From contig DJXW01000035.1 of assembly GCA_002449845.1 (NCBI GenBank), positions 1-64,000 of the forward strand: 64,000 nt of DNA. Direction: 5' to 3'. The DNA is from Prevotella sp. UBA6994 (lineage in GTDB: Bacteria; Bacteroidota; Bacteroidia; Bacteroidales; Bacteroidaceae). Every line of letters starts with the position of its first letter. The stretch's first letter is position 1. The notes under the pieces are model-generated. The model worked only from the letters and a program-made list of their open reading frames with translations, did no database searches and was not told the DNA's origin. The translations under genes and the position numbers were made by a program. Of the stretch, positions 46,748-56,437 are shown in pieces.

Positions 46748-48016
46748 TTATAACCTTCCATCTACTATTGTTCTATCCAAAAATGACTTCACATCAAAGA
46801 TAACGGATTTATCCTTAACCAACGATTTGACATCCAAATCTTTAAATTCACGATGAGCAACGGCAAGAATAGCAGCATCCACTTTCTCCTTTGGCAACTC
46901 ATTAATCAATTCTATATGATAAACTTTTCTAACCACCGACGGATTTGCCCAAGGGTCATAAACTATTACATTCAAATTGTACTCTTTTAATGCATTATAG
47001 ATATCTATTACTTTCGTGTTACGCACATCAGGACAGTTTTCTTTGAATGTAAAGCCTAATATTAATATTGTAGAATTAAGTACTTGGACACCCTTTTTAA
47101 GCATATATTTGACTGTTTGCGAAGCTACATAATCGCCCATACCATCATTCATACGCCTTCCTGCTAAAATAATCTCAGGATTATATCCATGTCGTTGAGC
47201 GCATTGTGCTATATAATAAGGATCTACGCCTATACAGTGACCACCTACAAGACCTGGTTTAAAGTGGAGGAAATTCCATTTGGTAGCAGCAGCCTCTAAT
47301 ACATCCGTGGTATCTATACCAATCCTATTAAAAATCTTTGATAGTTCATTAACAAATGCTATGTTTATATCTCTTTGGGAATTTTCAATCACTTTAGATG
47401 CTTCTGCCACTTTGATACTTGAAGCCCTATGTGTTCCTGCAATAATTACACTCGAATAAATACGGTCAACCTCATCCGCAACTTCTTTAGTAGATCCAGA
47501 TGTTACTTTCTTAATTTTCTCTACGGTATGTAACTTGTCGCCTGGATTAATACGTTCCGGAGAATATCCTGCGAAAAAATCCTCATTAAACTTAAGGCCA
47601 CTTGTACGTTCAATGACTGGAATACATTCTTCTTCAGTTGCACCTGGATATACTGTTGATTCATAAACAACAATATCACCTTTTGAAATGACCTTTCCTA
47701 CAGTTTGACTCGCATTATACAAAGGTTGTAAATCTGGATTATTATTAATATCTACTGGTGTAGGAACTGCAACAATGTAAAAATTACATTGCTTAATCAT
47801 TTCTATATTAGTTGTACACACAAATCCGTTTTTAATTGCTTCTTGGAGCAACTCATCTGAAACTTCAAGAGACGTATCATGACCAGACATCAATGTATCT
47901 ACACGATTTTGATTCATATCAAAACCTATCGTAGGATACTTTGTTGAAAAAAGACGAGCTAATGGAAGTCCTACATATCCAAGTCCAATGACACATATTC
48001 TAACATTGTTCAACAT
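46748..48016 (-). CDS. UDP-N-acetyl-hexosamine 6-dehydrogenase (TviB/WbpO type)
   Basis: The 422-residue enzyme oxidises C6 of a UDP-N-acetylhexosamine to the uronic acid with two NAD+, for capsule or O-antigen synthesis. The N-terminal CVIGLGYVGLPLARLFS is the NAD-binding motif. The catalytic Cys 261 lies in GGHCIGVDPYYIAQ, with ENSQRDINIAFVNEL and FTFKENCPDVRNTKV as further family blocks. The length and the GGHCIGVDPYY motif favour the TviB/WbpO group over UDP-glucose dehydrogenase. It is 36 bases downstream of the CotH-type gene. Confidence 0.9.
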   Translation of the reverse strand: MLNNVRICVIGLGYVGLPLARLFSTKYPTIGFDMNQNRVDTLMSGHDTSLEVSDELLQEAIKNGFVCTTNIEMIKQCNFYIVAVPTPVDINNNPDLQPLYNASQTVGKVISKGDIVVYESTVYPGATEEECIPVIERTSGLKFNEDFFAGYSPERINPGDKLHTVEKIKKVTSGSTKEVADEVDRIYSSVIIAGTHRASSIKVAEASKVIENSQRDINIAFVNELSKIFNRIGIDTTDVLEAAATKWNFLHFKPGLVGGHCIGVDPYYIAQCAQRHGYNPEIILAGRRMNDGMGDYVASQTVKYMLKKGVQVLNSTILILGFTFKENCPDVRNTKVIDIYNALKEYNLNVIVYDPWANPSVVRKVYHIELINELPKEKVDAAILAVAHREFKDLDVKSLVKDKSVIFDVKSFLDRTIVDGRL

Positions 48017-48052
48017 AAAATTACAAATCTGTTTTATATATCGTGAAAAATA

Positions 48053-51000
48053 TTATTTCATAAACTTACAACTCACTTTCTCTCCATTCCCATCTACCGC
48101 CTTGGCAATGAAGAAGCCTGATGGTAGTTCTGAGATATTCACATTCCCAACACCGCCACGAATGCCAACAACAGTTGACATCACAAGTTGGCCACTTGCT
48201 GTAAATACCTCTACCTTCGCCATGTCAGAACCTTCCGTTTTCAGGATAAGAGTTTCGTTGCCATATCTGATACGGAAATCATTTGATGAGGCAATGAGAG
48301 AGTGCTGGATACCCAGTGTTTCATGGTTCATCACTTCCGCATACGATGTCATGAGATTGCGCTTGTTTATCGTAGGCATACTAAAGGCATAAGTATCCTT
48401 TCCACCATCGGGATAACGTCCCACGGTTGTATTTCCATCGTGCAATCCATAGTATAAAGTATCAGTCCAGCTTTTGTCTGACGATGTCAGAGCAATTACG
48501 CCACCGTCTCCGCTAACCTTAAACGATGCGTGTAATGCCTGATTGGTGGTTGCCAACTTGTCACACCAAATAAGCAGATGGCCATGAGGTGGAATCTTGG
48601 TAGATACATTTGTCTGCTCCTTTGAAATCTTGTATTTGGTCAGATTATCCAAGTTGTCTGTCAAGTACATTCCTTCCACATCCACTTCCTCATCAGTGGT
48701 GTTATAAAGTTCTACCCAATCATTCTTCTTCCCATATTCATTGATAAAGACAGAATTGCTGCCACTCACCTCATTCACACAAACTGCATGAATGCCTTCA
48801 TCTGCCAATTCCACTTTTGTCATGGGTTTATAAGAGGCAGTCAACTGTACGCTTCCTGATGGCAGTGTTATCTCTGCATCCGTAGAATAATAATCAATGT
48901 CTTGCGAAGAGACAGCCCCTACGAGTTGTGCATCCCAATAGATGTCCGACGAGGTTGCACTGCAATTGTGCACTTCTACGGCAATCATGTTATTCCCTTT
49001 GTTCAATAACGAAGCAGGGATAGAGATAGTGCCCTCAAATGGCACTTGATCGGCGTATGTCGTAGAATAAGTATTAAAGCTAATGTTTCCAGTAGGCATA
49101 TTAAATCTCTCCACTTCCGTTCCGTTTACATATAATACGAATCCGTCATCCACTGCATAATTCAGCGTGAACGCATCGTTGGAAGCAGGTTTCTCAGACA
49201 GCGTAAACGATTTACGATAATAAGAAGTAGGATACTTGTTGCTCGAATTATTACCATAAGAGATAGTGGTTGCCACGCCATTCATCTTGAAGCCCAATGG
49301 TGCCCGTCCACTGTTCCAAGCATTTGTAGAATAATTCGTTGCATACCACGATTTTCCGTCAAGCGACCCCTTATCATAATATGTCCAAGTACTTCCCTTG
49401 TCGAATATCGCCTTTGTAGCACCAGTACCAGCCATCCATCCTTGGAATGTATATCCAGCCGGAGCTACGGCTTTCAGTGTTACGGGGGCAAAGAGGTTTC
49501 CATTAAACTTGCCCGTAGGAATGTCTATGCCATTAACCTCTATGCGTGCATCAGCCACATTACTGCCCAACTGCACCGATTGTGAAGGCACTTGATTGAG
49601 GTTGAAAATATAATAATTCCTGAGTGCAGAAATCATCAAGCTGTTTCTGCCACTGATCGTATTCTTCAGTGTGTTTCCCATGTTCCACACGTTCCAGTCT
49701 CTTCCCTCTAACGCCATGGCGGGCTCGCAAATGGCTACCAGCGAGTCTATCACTTCATAACACCTATTGGGTTCAAACACACTACCGCACACAATACAAT
49801 ACGTATCAATGAATTTCTTCTTAAATTCTGCATTTTGCAACAATTGTCTGAACAGTGTCACAAGTGTATTGTCGGTTACGATGCGTGTGTTGCTAGGATA
49901 TAACACATCGAAAGCATAATTATATTCCATTCCGAAGAACCAGTCAAATTCGTTGTTGCCATTGGCAAACGAACCGTCAAGGTCGAATACCACGAAACGG
50001 AACCTTCCTCCATCTTGATAGCGGAAAGCCTTCACGTTATTACGTGTCCAATCCGAGCCGCCCAGATAAAATCCCAGAGCCATATAAGCAGCGTATTCAT
50101 CTATGTCGAGCAGCTTCTTGATTTCCTCATACGTTTCGCCATTGGCAGCATCTGCCGAAAGTGCCAACAGTTGTTTAAACGCTTCATCCGTTCCACATCT
50201 CTGTACATAGAAAGAGTCTGGCGAAATCTCAAATTGGTCTATCTCGTCGTCATCCCATCCATAGTTAGCATATACATAATGTTTATTATTCGGCTCTCGA
50301 ATGTTCAACATTCCGATGTAATTGCCATTGATAAACTCATGAGCGGGACGGAATGACTGACCATCTACGTCCATGCCAGAAGAAAGGATAATGCTCTGCA
50401 ATGCCCCATCTTTCAATCTATCGTAATTGTTATTGCCGCCATTCCTCACCTGTAAGGTACGGTTGCGGATATAAGGTTTCTCTGCAAAGAATGGATATTC
50501 GAGATTCTTGTTACCGCCCAGTTCCTTATTACCTTTCAACTTAAATGAATGTGGATTCCACGCACGGCTCCATCCACCACACATTTCCAGGTTCACGTCT
50601 TGGTTCAGCACCATTCCGTCCTGCGGAGTGATATACGAGAAGTTTACGGGACGTTCCCAATCCATGTTCCAATTACATTTCGTAGATTGCCCATTACCTG
50701 GTCGTCCATTGACTCCCCTCACATATACACCAATCGAATCGTCATACAAGAAGTCGGGATCACTGATGACCGATACGATGGGCAACGTATAATCTCTGTC
50801 TTGGTAAAGATACGACCGTGACGTTACTGGCGAAGCCAAATAGTCATCGGCAAACAAACGGAATCTGTAAACCGACGTATATGATACGGCAAACTGCCCG
50901 GTACGTGAGATCTCGCCATTGGTCAGTGTTGGCAACGTGCCATCCATGGTGTAGCGCAGCGTACAACCAGCTGGAATCTCCACGTTCACGCTCAGCGTTC

Positions 51001-52438
51001 CCATAAACAATTGCGAGGGCTGATCTACCTTTGGCGCACCTAATTGCAACTGTGCAAAAGTAGAAGTGTTGTTGCTCGCTTCTGGTGTTGGGTTTGAAGT
51101 ATTCGACCATTCCTCTCCCCCATCAGTTGTACGCGCATAGCTCACACGTTCCATGCTGGCAGGATAATCTTGTTGTACCAGTAGATTACCCTTTGCGTCG
51201 CTGATATAGATGGTTCCGCCATCCGTGTCCAACTTAAACGACGTGTTCTTTCTGTTCAGTGTACCACTGTCAAACCAAACCAATCGATAGCCATGTGGTG
51301 GGATAATGCCCATATTTCCTGGTGCGCGCCATTGTTTCAGGTTGCTCGGCGTATCGCTAAAGTAGAAGTTGTTGATACCTACAGCCTCATCTGTTGGGTT
51401 ATACAGTTCTATCCATCCGTCGAAGTTGAAGGCAGGACTAATCCATTGGTCCACGTTAGAAGCCATGATCTCATTGATGACCAGCGACTCCTTGGTAGCT
51501 GGATTACTCGACACTTTCAAGATGACATTGGCAACCTTGTTTGACCCGTCAGTTGTACGTGCCGTAATCCTTACGTTACCTTCAGTCAATGCCGTAATCA
51601 TTCCCTGGCTATTGACCGTAGCAATCCGTTCATCACTGCTACTCCAGTTAAGGGTTTTATATGTCGCGTTTTCTGGTAAGATGGTAGCTATCACTTGGTA
51701 GGTCTCACCTATCAACAAATTCAAGATGGAAGGGGTAACCGTCAATTTTGTGACAGGAATCACTTCTCCATAATACTCTATCTTGAAATTGTCAAACAAG
51801 CACCAGTTATCGTTCACAAACTCCCTGTTTCTCAAACCGATAATCAAGTCACCACCATCGTGGTCAAACTCTAACTCGTTCCAATAATAGCCATCCCTGA
51901 ACGCATGGGTTCCACTCTCCATCGTATTGGGGAAATAGATGGTAGTCTGGCTCCACCACGAACCCGTGGTATATCCCCAACAACTACCTTCCAAGTTTTC
52001 CGTAAACGATTGTGAATATACGCTTACCAACTTTTTCTCGTTGTTTCCGGCATAGAGATACCCGGTGACATTCTCCGTCCCGTTCAGATAATCCTGGTAA
52101 CCGTTTTGGTTGTCCTTACAACGAAAATACGACTGTACAGATAGCTTGTAATGCCCTGCCGACAGATTCATCAGGTTTTGGTGGATGTCAAAGGTAGAGT
52201 TCCAAAACTCCATCGCGTCAATACGGTTGTTGCACGCACCATTGTTCCACGAATACTCCCACCCTTGGTTGCTGTTCCCGTCAAAGGTGTAATTGGTAAT
52301 ATACTGGTCGGTGATGTCTATCCAACCTTTGTCGGCATTTGCACTCTTCGTGCCCAATACCGTCAAGATTACCAATGAGAAACAAAGCCTCAACCACTGG
52401 GACAATCTCATCCCCCATCTGTCAGCAAAGCCTATCAT
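48053..52438 (-). CDS. Large surface protein with CotH kinase domain, lamin-tail domains and T9SS-type C-terminus
   Basis: The 1461-residue protein has a signal peptide in its first 36 residues (Met 10 at 52411 is an alternative start). Domains in order, at rough positions: a carbohydrate-binding-like sandwich (40-225), a Big2 Ig-like domain (229-308, VTKLTVTPSILNLLIGE), a lamin-tail domain (318-440), a chitobiase/HEX C-terminal-like segment (CTLRYTMDGTLPTL), the CotH domain (590-920, with GGSDWTRNNVKAFRY and FRFVVFDLDGSFA), a jelly-roll-like region, a second lamin-tail domain (1235-1370) and a canonical type-A sorting domain (VEVFTASGQLV...LPSGFFIAKA). CotH proteins are atypical secreted kinases. 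The substrate is unknown. It starts 22 bases after carB. Confidence 0.85.
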   Translation of the reverse strand: MIGFADRWGMRLSQWLRLCFSLVILTVLGTKSANADKGWIDITDQYITNYTFDGNSNQGWEYSWNNGACNNRIDAMEFWNSTFDIHQNLMNLSAGHYKLSVQSYFRCKDNQNGYQDYLNGTENVTGYLYAGNNEKKLVSVYSQSFTENLEGSCWGYTTGSWWSQTTIYFPNTMESGTHAFRDGYYWNELEFDHDGGDLIIGLRNREFVNDNWCLFDNFKIEYYGEVIPVTKLTVTPSILNLLIGETYQVIATILPENATYKTLNWSSSDERIATVNSQGMITALTEGNVRITARTTDGSNKVANVILKVSSNPATKESLVINEIMASNVDQWISPAFNFDGWIELYNPTDEAVGINNFYFSDTPSNLKQWRAPGNMGIIPPHGYRLVWFDSGTLNRKNTSFKLDTDGGTIYISDAKGNLLVQQDYPASMERVSYARTTDGGEEWSNTSNPTPEASNNTSTFAQLQLGAPKVDQPSQLFMGTLSVNVEIPAGCTLRYTMDGTLPTLTNGEISRTGQFAVSYTSVYRFRLFADDYLASPVTSRSYLYQDRDYTLPIVSVISDPDFLYDDSIGVYVRGVNGRPGNGQSTKCNWNMDWERPVNFSYITPQDGMVLNQDVNLEMCGGWSRAWNPHSFKLKGNKELGGNKNLEYPFFAEKPYIRNRTLQVRNGGNNNYDRLKDGALQSIILSSGMDVDGQSFRPAHEFINGNYIGMLNIREPNNKHYVYANYGWDDDEIDQFEISPDSFYVQRCGTDEAFKQLLALSADAANGETYEEIKKLLDIDEYAAYMALGFYLGGSDWTRNNVKAFRYQDGGRFRFVVFDLDGSFANGNNEFDWFFGMEYNYAFDVLYPSNTRIVTDNTLVTLFRQLLQNAEFKKKFIDTYCIVCGSVFEPNRCYEVIDSLVAICEPAMALEGRDWNVWNMGNTLKNTISGRNSLMISALRNYYIFNLNQVPSQSVQLGSNVADARIEVNGIDIPTGKFNGNLFAPVTLKAVAPAGYTFQGWMAGTGATKAIFDKGSTWTYYDKGSLDGKSWYATNYSTNAWNSGRAPLGFKMNGVATTISYGNNSSNKYPTSYYRKSFTLSEKPASNDAFTLNYAVDDGFVLYVNGTEVERFNMPTGNISFNTYSTTYADQVPFEGTISIPASLLNKGNNMIAVEVHNCSATSSDIYWDAQLVGAVSSQDIDYYSTDAEITLPSGSVQLTASYKPMTKVELADEGIHAVCVNEVSGSNSVFINEYGKKNDWVELYNTTDEEVDVEGMYLTDNLDNLTKYKISKEQTNVSTKIPPHGHLLIWCDKLATTNQALHASFKVSGDGGVIALTSSDKSWTDTLYYGLHDGNTTVGRYPDGGKDTYAFSMPTINKRNLMTSYAEVMNHETLGIQHSLIASSNDFRIRYGNETLILKTEGSDMAKVEVFTASGQLVMSTVVGIRGGVGNVNISELPSGFFIAKAVDGNGEKVSCKFMK

Positions 52439-52460
52439 GAATATTTATCTGCTAAAAGGA

Positions 52461-55400
52461 TTATGCGTTATATTCCTGCCAACTCTTGATCTGAATGTCT
52501 TCCATCTTCATCGCACAGAAAGCCTCGATAAATGCCTTGGCAAGTCGTACGTTTGTCATCAATGGGATATTATGGTCAATGGCTGCCCTACGAATGCGGT
52601 AGCCATTGGTCAGCTCACGCTTGGTATGGTTCTTGGGTACGTTGATGATGAGTTCCAACTGGTGGGATGAAATCAAATCCATCACGTTGTTATCTCCTTC
52701 TTCATCGGGCCAAGCCACTGCCGTTGCTTTCACGCCATTGTCGTTAAAGAACTTGGCTGTTCCTCTTGTGGCATATATTTCGTAACCCTTTTGAGTCAGT
52801 TCACATACAGGTTCCAACAAGTCCACTTTACCTTTCGCACCACCCGATGAAATCAATATTCTCTTCTTGGGCAGACGATAACCAGTGGCTATCAGAGCAT
52901 TGAGCATCGCTTCATTCAAGTCGTCACCTAAGCAACCTACCTCACCCGTACTGCTCATGTCAACGCCTAACACTGGGTCGGCATTTTGCAAGCGGGCAAA
53001 AGAGAACTGTGAAGCCTTTACGCCAATCCTGTCAATATCAAACTCTCCCTTCTCTGGTTTCTGATAAGGCACATCGAGCATGATCTTGGTAGCTGTCTCA
53101 ATGAAATTGGTCTTCAGTATCTTGCTCACGAATGGGAATGAGCGACTGGCTCTCAGGTTGCACTCTATCACCTTCACGTCACGGTTCTTGGCAAGATACT
53201 GAATGTTAAACGGACCGGAGATGTTCAGTTCCTTGGCAATCTTATTTGAAATCTTCTTGATTTGTCTGATGGTGGAGAAGTAGATGTGTTGTGCAGGGAA
53301 TACCATCGTAGCATCTCCTGAGTGTACACCCGCATATTCCACGTGCTCAGAGATAGCGTATTCCACAATCTCACCTTTGTCTGCCACGGCATCAAACTCA
53401 ATCTCCTTGGTTTCGGTCATAAACTTGGAAACCACCACGGGATAGTCTTTCGATACCTCGGTAGCCATTTCCAAGAAGCGCTCCAGTTCCTCATTGTCGT
53501 AACATACGTTCATGGCTGCACCGCTCAATACGTATGACGGGCGCACCAATACGGGGAAGCCCACCTCGCTCACAAACTCCTTGATGTCGTCTAACGACGT
53601 GAGGGCTCGCCAAGCGGGTTGGTCAATGCCCAACTTATCCAGCATGGCTGAGAACTTATCGCGGTTCTCGGCACGGTCGATGTCCACGGGAGAGGTTCCC
53701 AAGACGGGCACGCCCTGACGATATAGTTTCATGGCAAGGTTGTTGGGGATTTGTCCTCCCACTGACACGATTACGCCACGAGGTTGTTCTAAGTCGATTA
53801 CGTCAAGCACGCGTTCCAATGACAACTCATCGAAATACAACCTGTCACACATGTCATAGTCGGTAGAAACGGTTTCTGGGTTGAAGTTGATCATGATTGA
53901 CTTATATCCCAACTTACGAGCGGTATTGATGGCATTCACGGAACACCAGTCGAACTCTACGGAAGAACCGATGCGATAAGCACCCGATCCCAATACCACC
54001 ACGCTCTTCTCGTTCTTGTAATACTCTATGTCGTGCTGTGCCGTAGGCGTATCGTAGTGATAAGTGAAGTAGAGATAGTTAGTCAGTTCCGGATGCTCAC
54101 TTGCCACCGTGTTGATACGTCTTACGGCTGGCAAGATACCATGTTGCTTACGGTAGCGACGCACGGCAAGGTTTTCATTGTACATATTGCCCACTTCTGG
54201 TTTCAGCACGAAACGGGCTATCTGGAAGTCGGAGAATCCCGCAGCCTTTACTTCCAGCATAAATGCATCTGGAATTTCCTCCAAACTATTATACTCCTGC
54301 AAGCGATGTTTCAAGTCAACAATACGCTTCAGTCGCTCAATAAACCACTTGTCGATATGGGTCAGCTCCTCTATCCTCTCAATGGTATAGCCATCTTCCA
54401 AAGCCTGTGCAATGGCAAAGATACGGAGGTCTGTCGGGTTCTCCAACGCATCGTCAAGGTTCTCGAAACGTGTATGGTCGTTGCCCACAAATCCGTGCAT
54501 ACCCTGCCCTATCATACGCAAGCCCTTCTGAATCATTTCCTCAAAGCTTCTGCCGATAGACATGATTTCGCCTACCGACTTCATGCTGGAGCCAATCTGA
54601 CGTGAAACGCCTGCAAACTTGGTCAAGTCCCAACGGGGTATCTTGCAAATCATGTAGTCTAAGCTGGGTGCCACGTATGCGGAGTTGGGTGTTCCCATCT
54701 CACCTATCTGGTCGAGCGTGTAGCCCAAGGCAATCTTTGCTGCCACGAAAGCCAAGGGATAACCTGTAGCCTTTGATGCCAATGCCGATGAACGACTCAA
54801 ACGGGCATTGATCTCAATGATACGGTAGTCGTTGGTCTTGGCATTGAAAGCAAACTGGATGTTACATTCTCCCACGATGCCTAAATGCTTCACGCAACGG
54901 ATGGATATTTCTTGCAACATCGTTACCTGCTCTTCTGTCAACGAACAGGTAGGAGCCACCACGATGGATTCTCCTGTGTGAATGCCTAATGGGTCGAAAT
55001 TCTCCATAGATGCAACGGTGAAACAACGGTCATTGGCATCGCGTATCACCTCAAACTCTATTTCCTTCCATCCCTTCAACGACTCTTCTACCAATATCTG
55101 TGGGGCGAAAGTGAAAGCACTCTCTGCCAACTCAATAAACTTCTTTTCGTCTGGGCAAATACCTGAACCTAATCCACCTAATGCGTAAGCCGAACGGATC
55201 ATGATGGGGAACCCTATCTCACGGGCAGCCTTCAGCGCATCGTCCATGTTCTCTACGGCGTGGCTGACCGGGGTTTTCAGTTCTATCTCGTCCAACTTCT
55301 TGACGAAGAGGTCACGGTCTTCGGTGTTCATGATAGCCTCTACCGACGTGCCAAGCACTTCCACGCCATACTCCTTGAGCGTACCGTTTTGGTAAAGCTC

Positions 55401-55694
55401 AGTACCGCAGTTCAATGCCGTCTGACCGCCGAATGCCAAGAGGATACCGTCCGGACGCTCCTTCTTGATGATTTCCGTCACGAAATATGTAGTCACTGGC
55501 TGGAAATAAACCTTATCGGCTATACCTTCCGACGTTTGAATGGTAGCAATATTTGGGTTTACCAATACCGATGAGATACCCTCTTCACGTAAAGCCTTCA
55601 ACGCTTGCGATCCCGAATAGTCAAATTCTCCTGCCTGTCCAATCTTCAAGGCACCACTGCCTAATACTAATACTTTCGTGAGTTTCTTCTTCAT
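52461..55694 (-). CDS. carB: Carbamoyl-phosphate synthase large subunit
   Basis: The 1077-residue cytoplasmic enzyme makes carbamoyl phosphate from ammonia, bicarbonate and two ATP, for arginine and pyrimidine synthesis. Two homologous ATP-grasp halves are visible: KVLVLGSGALKIGQAGEFDYSGSQALKAL at the N-terminus and SVVVLGSGAYRIGSSVEFDWCSV in the middle. EINARLSRSSALASKATGYPLA and ECNLRASRSFPFVSK are the paired metal/ATP sites, and an MGS-like allosteric domain ends the protein. The start at 55694 (MKKKLTKVLVLGSG) is preferred. The small subunit gene carA is not adjacent downstream in this window, nor directly upstream. Confidence 0.97.
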   Translation of the reverse strand: MKKKLTKVLVLGSGALKIGQAGEFDYSGSQALKALREEGISSVLVNPNIATIQTSEGIADKVYFQPVTTYFVTEIIKKERPDGILLAFGGQTALNCGTELYQNGTLKEYGVEVLGTSVEAIMNTEDRDLFVKKLDEIELKTPVSHAVENMDDALKAAREIGFPIMIRSAYALGGLGSGICPDEKKFIELAESAFTFAPQILVEESLKGWKEIEFEVIRDANDRCFTVASMENFDPLGIHTGESIVVAPTCSLTEEQVTMLQEISIRCVKHLGIVGECNIQFAFNAKTNDYRIIEINARLSRSSALASKATGYPLAFVAAKIALGYTLDQIGEMGTPNSAYVAPSLDYMICKIPRWDLTKFAGVSRQIGSSMKSVGEIMSIGRSFEEMIQKGLRMIGQGMHGFVGNDHTRFENLDDALENPTDLRIFAIAQALEDGYTIERIEELTHIDKWFIERLKRIVDLKHRLQEYNSLEEIPDAFMLEVKAAGFSDFQIARFVLKPEVGNMYNENLAVRRYRKQHGILPAVRRINTVASEHPELTNYLYFTYHYDTPTAQHDIEYYKNEKSVVVLGSGAYRIGSSVEFDWCSVNAINTARKLGYKSIMINFNPETVSTDYDMCDRLYFDELSLERVLDVIDLEQPRGVIVSVGGQIPNNLAMKLYRQGVPVLGTSPVDIDRAENRDKFSAMLDKLGIDQPAWRALTSLDDIKEFVSEVGFPVLVRPSYVLSGAAMNVCYDNEELERFLEMATEVSKDYPVVVSKFMTETKEIEFDAVADKGEIVEYAISEHVEYAGVHSGDATMVFPAQHIYFSTIRQIKKISNKIAKELNISGPFNIQYLAKNRDVKVIECNLRASRSFPFVSKILKTNFIETATKIMLDVPYQKPEKGEFDIDRIGVKASQFSFARLQNADPVLGVDMSSTGEVGCLGDDLNEAMLNALIATGYRLPKKRILISSGGAKGKVDLLEPVCELTQKGYEIYATRGTAKFFNDNGVKATAVAWPDEEGDNNVMDLISSHQLELIINVPKNHTKRELTNGYRIRRAAIDHNIPLMTNVRLAKAFIEAFCAMKMEDIQIKSWQEYNA

Positions 55695-55752
55695 GATGTT
55701 ATTTTTTGTATTGTAAAATGGTACTTTATACACTTTAATTAATAAGATTTTG

Positions 55753-55760
55753 CAAAATTA
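55753..55760 (-). promoter_or_regulatory. -7 promoter element (TAATTTTG) of carB
   Basis: TAATTTTG on the minus strand is an exact TAnnTTTG match 58 bases upstream of the carB start. The nearest TTTG is 24 bp away, longer than usual. Confidence 0.5.
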
Positions 55761-55855
55761 CAAATAAAAATTGAATTTAATCTACAAAATGGGGCAAAAT
55801 GCTATTTTTTTCTAAAAAAAATCGACATATCGTTACAACCTATTATTATTTTTAT

Positions 55856-55863
55856 TATATTTG
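55856..55863 (+). promoter_or_regulatory. -7 promoter element (TATATTTG) of the 38-aa gene
   Basis: TATATTTG is an exact TAnnTTTG match, 58 bases ahead of the ATG at 55922. The -33 region (CGTTA) is a poor match. Confidence 0.6.
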
Positions 55864-55921
55864 CGACAGAATAAAACTTATATCGACTTTTTCATTATTA
55901 ATTATAAGGGAGGAAATAGCT

Positions 55922-56038
55922 ATGGTAAAACGAGTGAAAAAAGGTCATGAGCAAGATGACCATGAGTTCGACAATGTTTACAATTGCGATGCCGACGAGA
56001 GATACGATGGCGTGGATTCTTCCATTTGGTATAACTGA
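55922..56038 (+). CDS. 38-residue protein of unknown function, a complete single-gene unit
   Basis: The product begins MVKRVKKGHEQDDHEFDNV and ends YDGVDSSIWYN. It has a basic N-terminus, an acidic middle with one Cys and an aromatic C-terminus, and no signal or membrane segment. Expression signals are unusually complete: a TATATTTG promoter element, a strong Shine-Dalgarno site (AAGGGAGGAA at 55906-55915, GGAGG spaced 8 bases from ATG), and a rho-independent terminator starting 7 bases after the stop. Shine-Dalgarno sites of this strength are rare in Bacteroidota, so the gene is probably highly translated. Function is not recognised; the HExDDxEFDN and CDADERYDG segments hint at metal or nucleic-acid partner binding, but this is a guess. 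Confidence 0.75.
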   Translation: MVKRVKKGHEQDDHEFDNVYNCDADERYDGVDSSIWYN

Positions 56039-56044
56039 AAAATA

Positions 56045-56074
56045 ATCGGGTGGCAAAACCACCCGATTTTTTTG
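56045..56074 (+). terminator. Intrinsic terminator of the 38-aa gene
   Basis: A perfect 9-bp GC-rich stem (ATCGGGTGG at 56045-56053 with CCACCCGAT at 56059-56067, 5-base loop) is followed by a run of seven T residues. Confidence 0.92.
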
Positions 56075-56082
56075 CTTTGAAG

Positions 56083-56235
56083 AGGGTTGAAGATTGAAGG
56101 TTAAGATTGAAAATTGAAAATTGAAGATTGAAGATTGAAGATTGAAAATTGAAAATTGAAAATATCAATTGTGCTTTGTGCATTATGAATTGTGAATTGT
56201 CAATTGTGAATTGATCATTGTGAATTATGAATTAT
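56083..56235. repeat. Heptamer array (ATTGAAA/ATTGAAG then AATTGTG/AATTATG units)
   Basis: The first half consists of about ten 7-bp units ATTGAAA or ATTGAAG. The second half switches to AATTGTG, AATTATG and related units. It is the same repeat class as at 1500-1611 and 11901-12572. No gene is visible in 56236-56337. Confidence 0.75.
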
Positions 56236-56337
56236 TATCATTTTTCACTACAAAATCACATCTTACTTTTCTTGCAAAATAGAATTAGAAAGATGGCAAT
56301 ATGAATTAAAACAGCCCAAAAACATCTTTTTTCACGC

Positions 56338-56437
56338 TAACATATCATGTTTCGACCATAACTATATATGTTACGGAGCTAACTATATATGTTATGAGCC
56401 TAACTATATATGTTTCGGATGCTAAAATTATATGTTA
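56338..56437. repeat. 21-bp iteron-like array
   Basis: TAACATATCATGTT (56338) is followed by three copies of TAACTATATATGTT at 56359, 56380 and 56401, each 21 bases apart, and by a degenerate copy (CTAAAATTATATGTTA) at 56422. The last runs into the start of the 204-bp repeat. The period equals two helical turns and also 7 codons. Confidence 0.85.

Noticed and set aside
56083..56437. Possible CRISPR array
   Set aside because: Periods are 7 and 21 bases with no unique spacers of 30 bases or more, and no cas genes are nearby.
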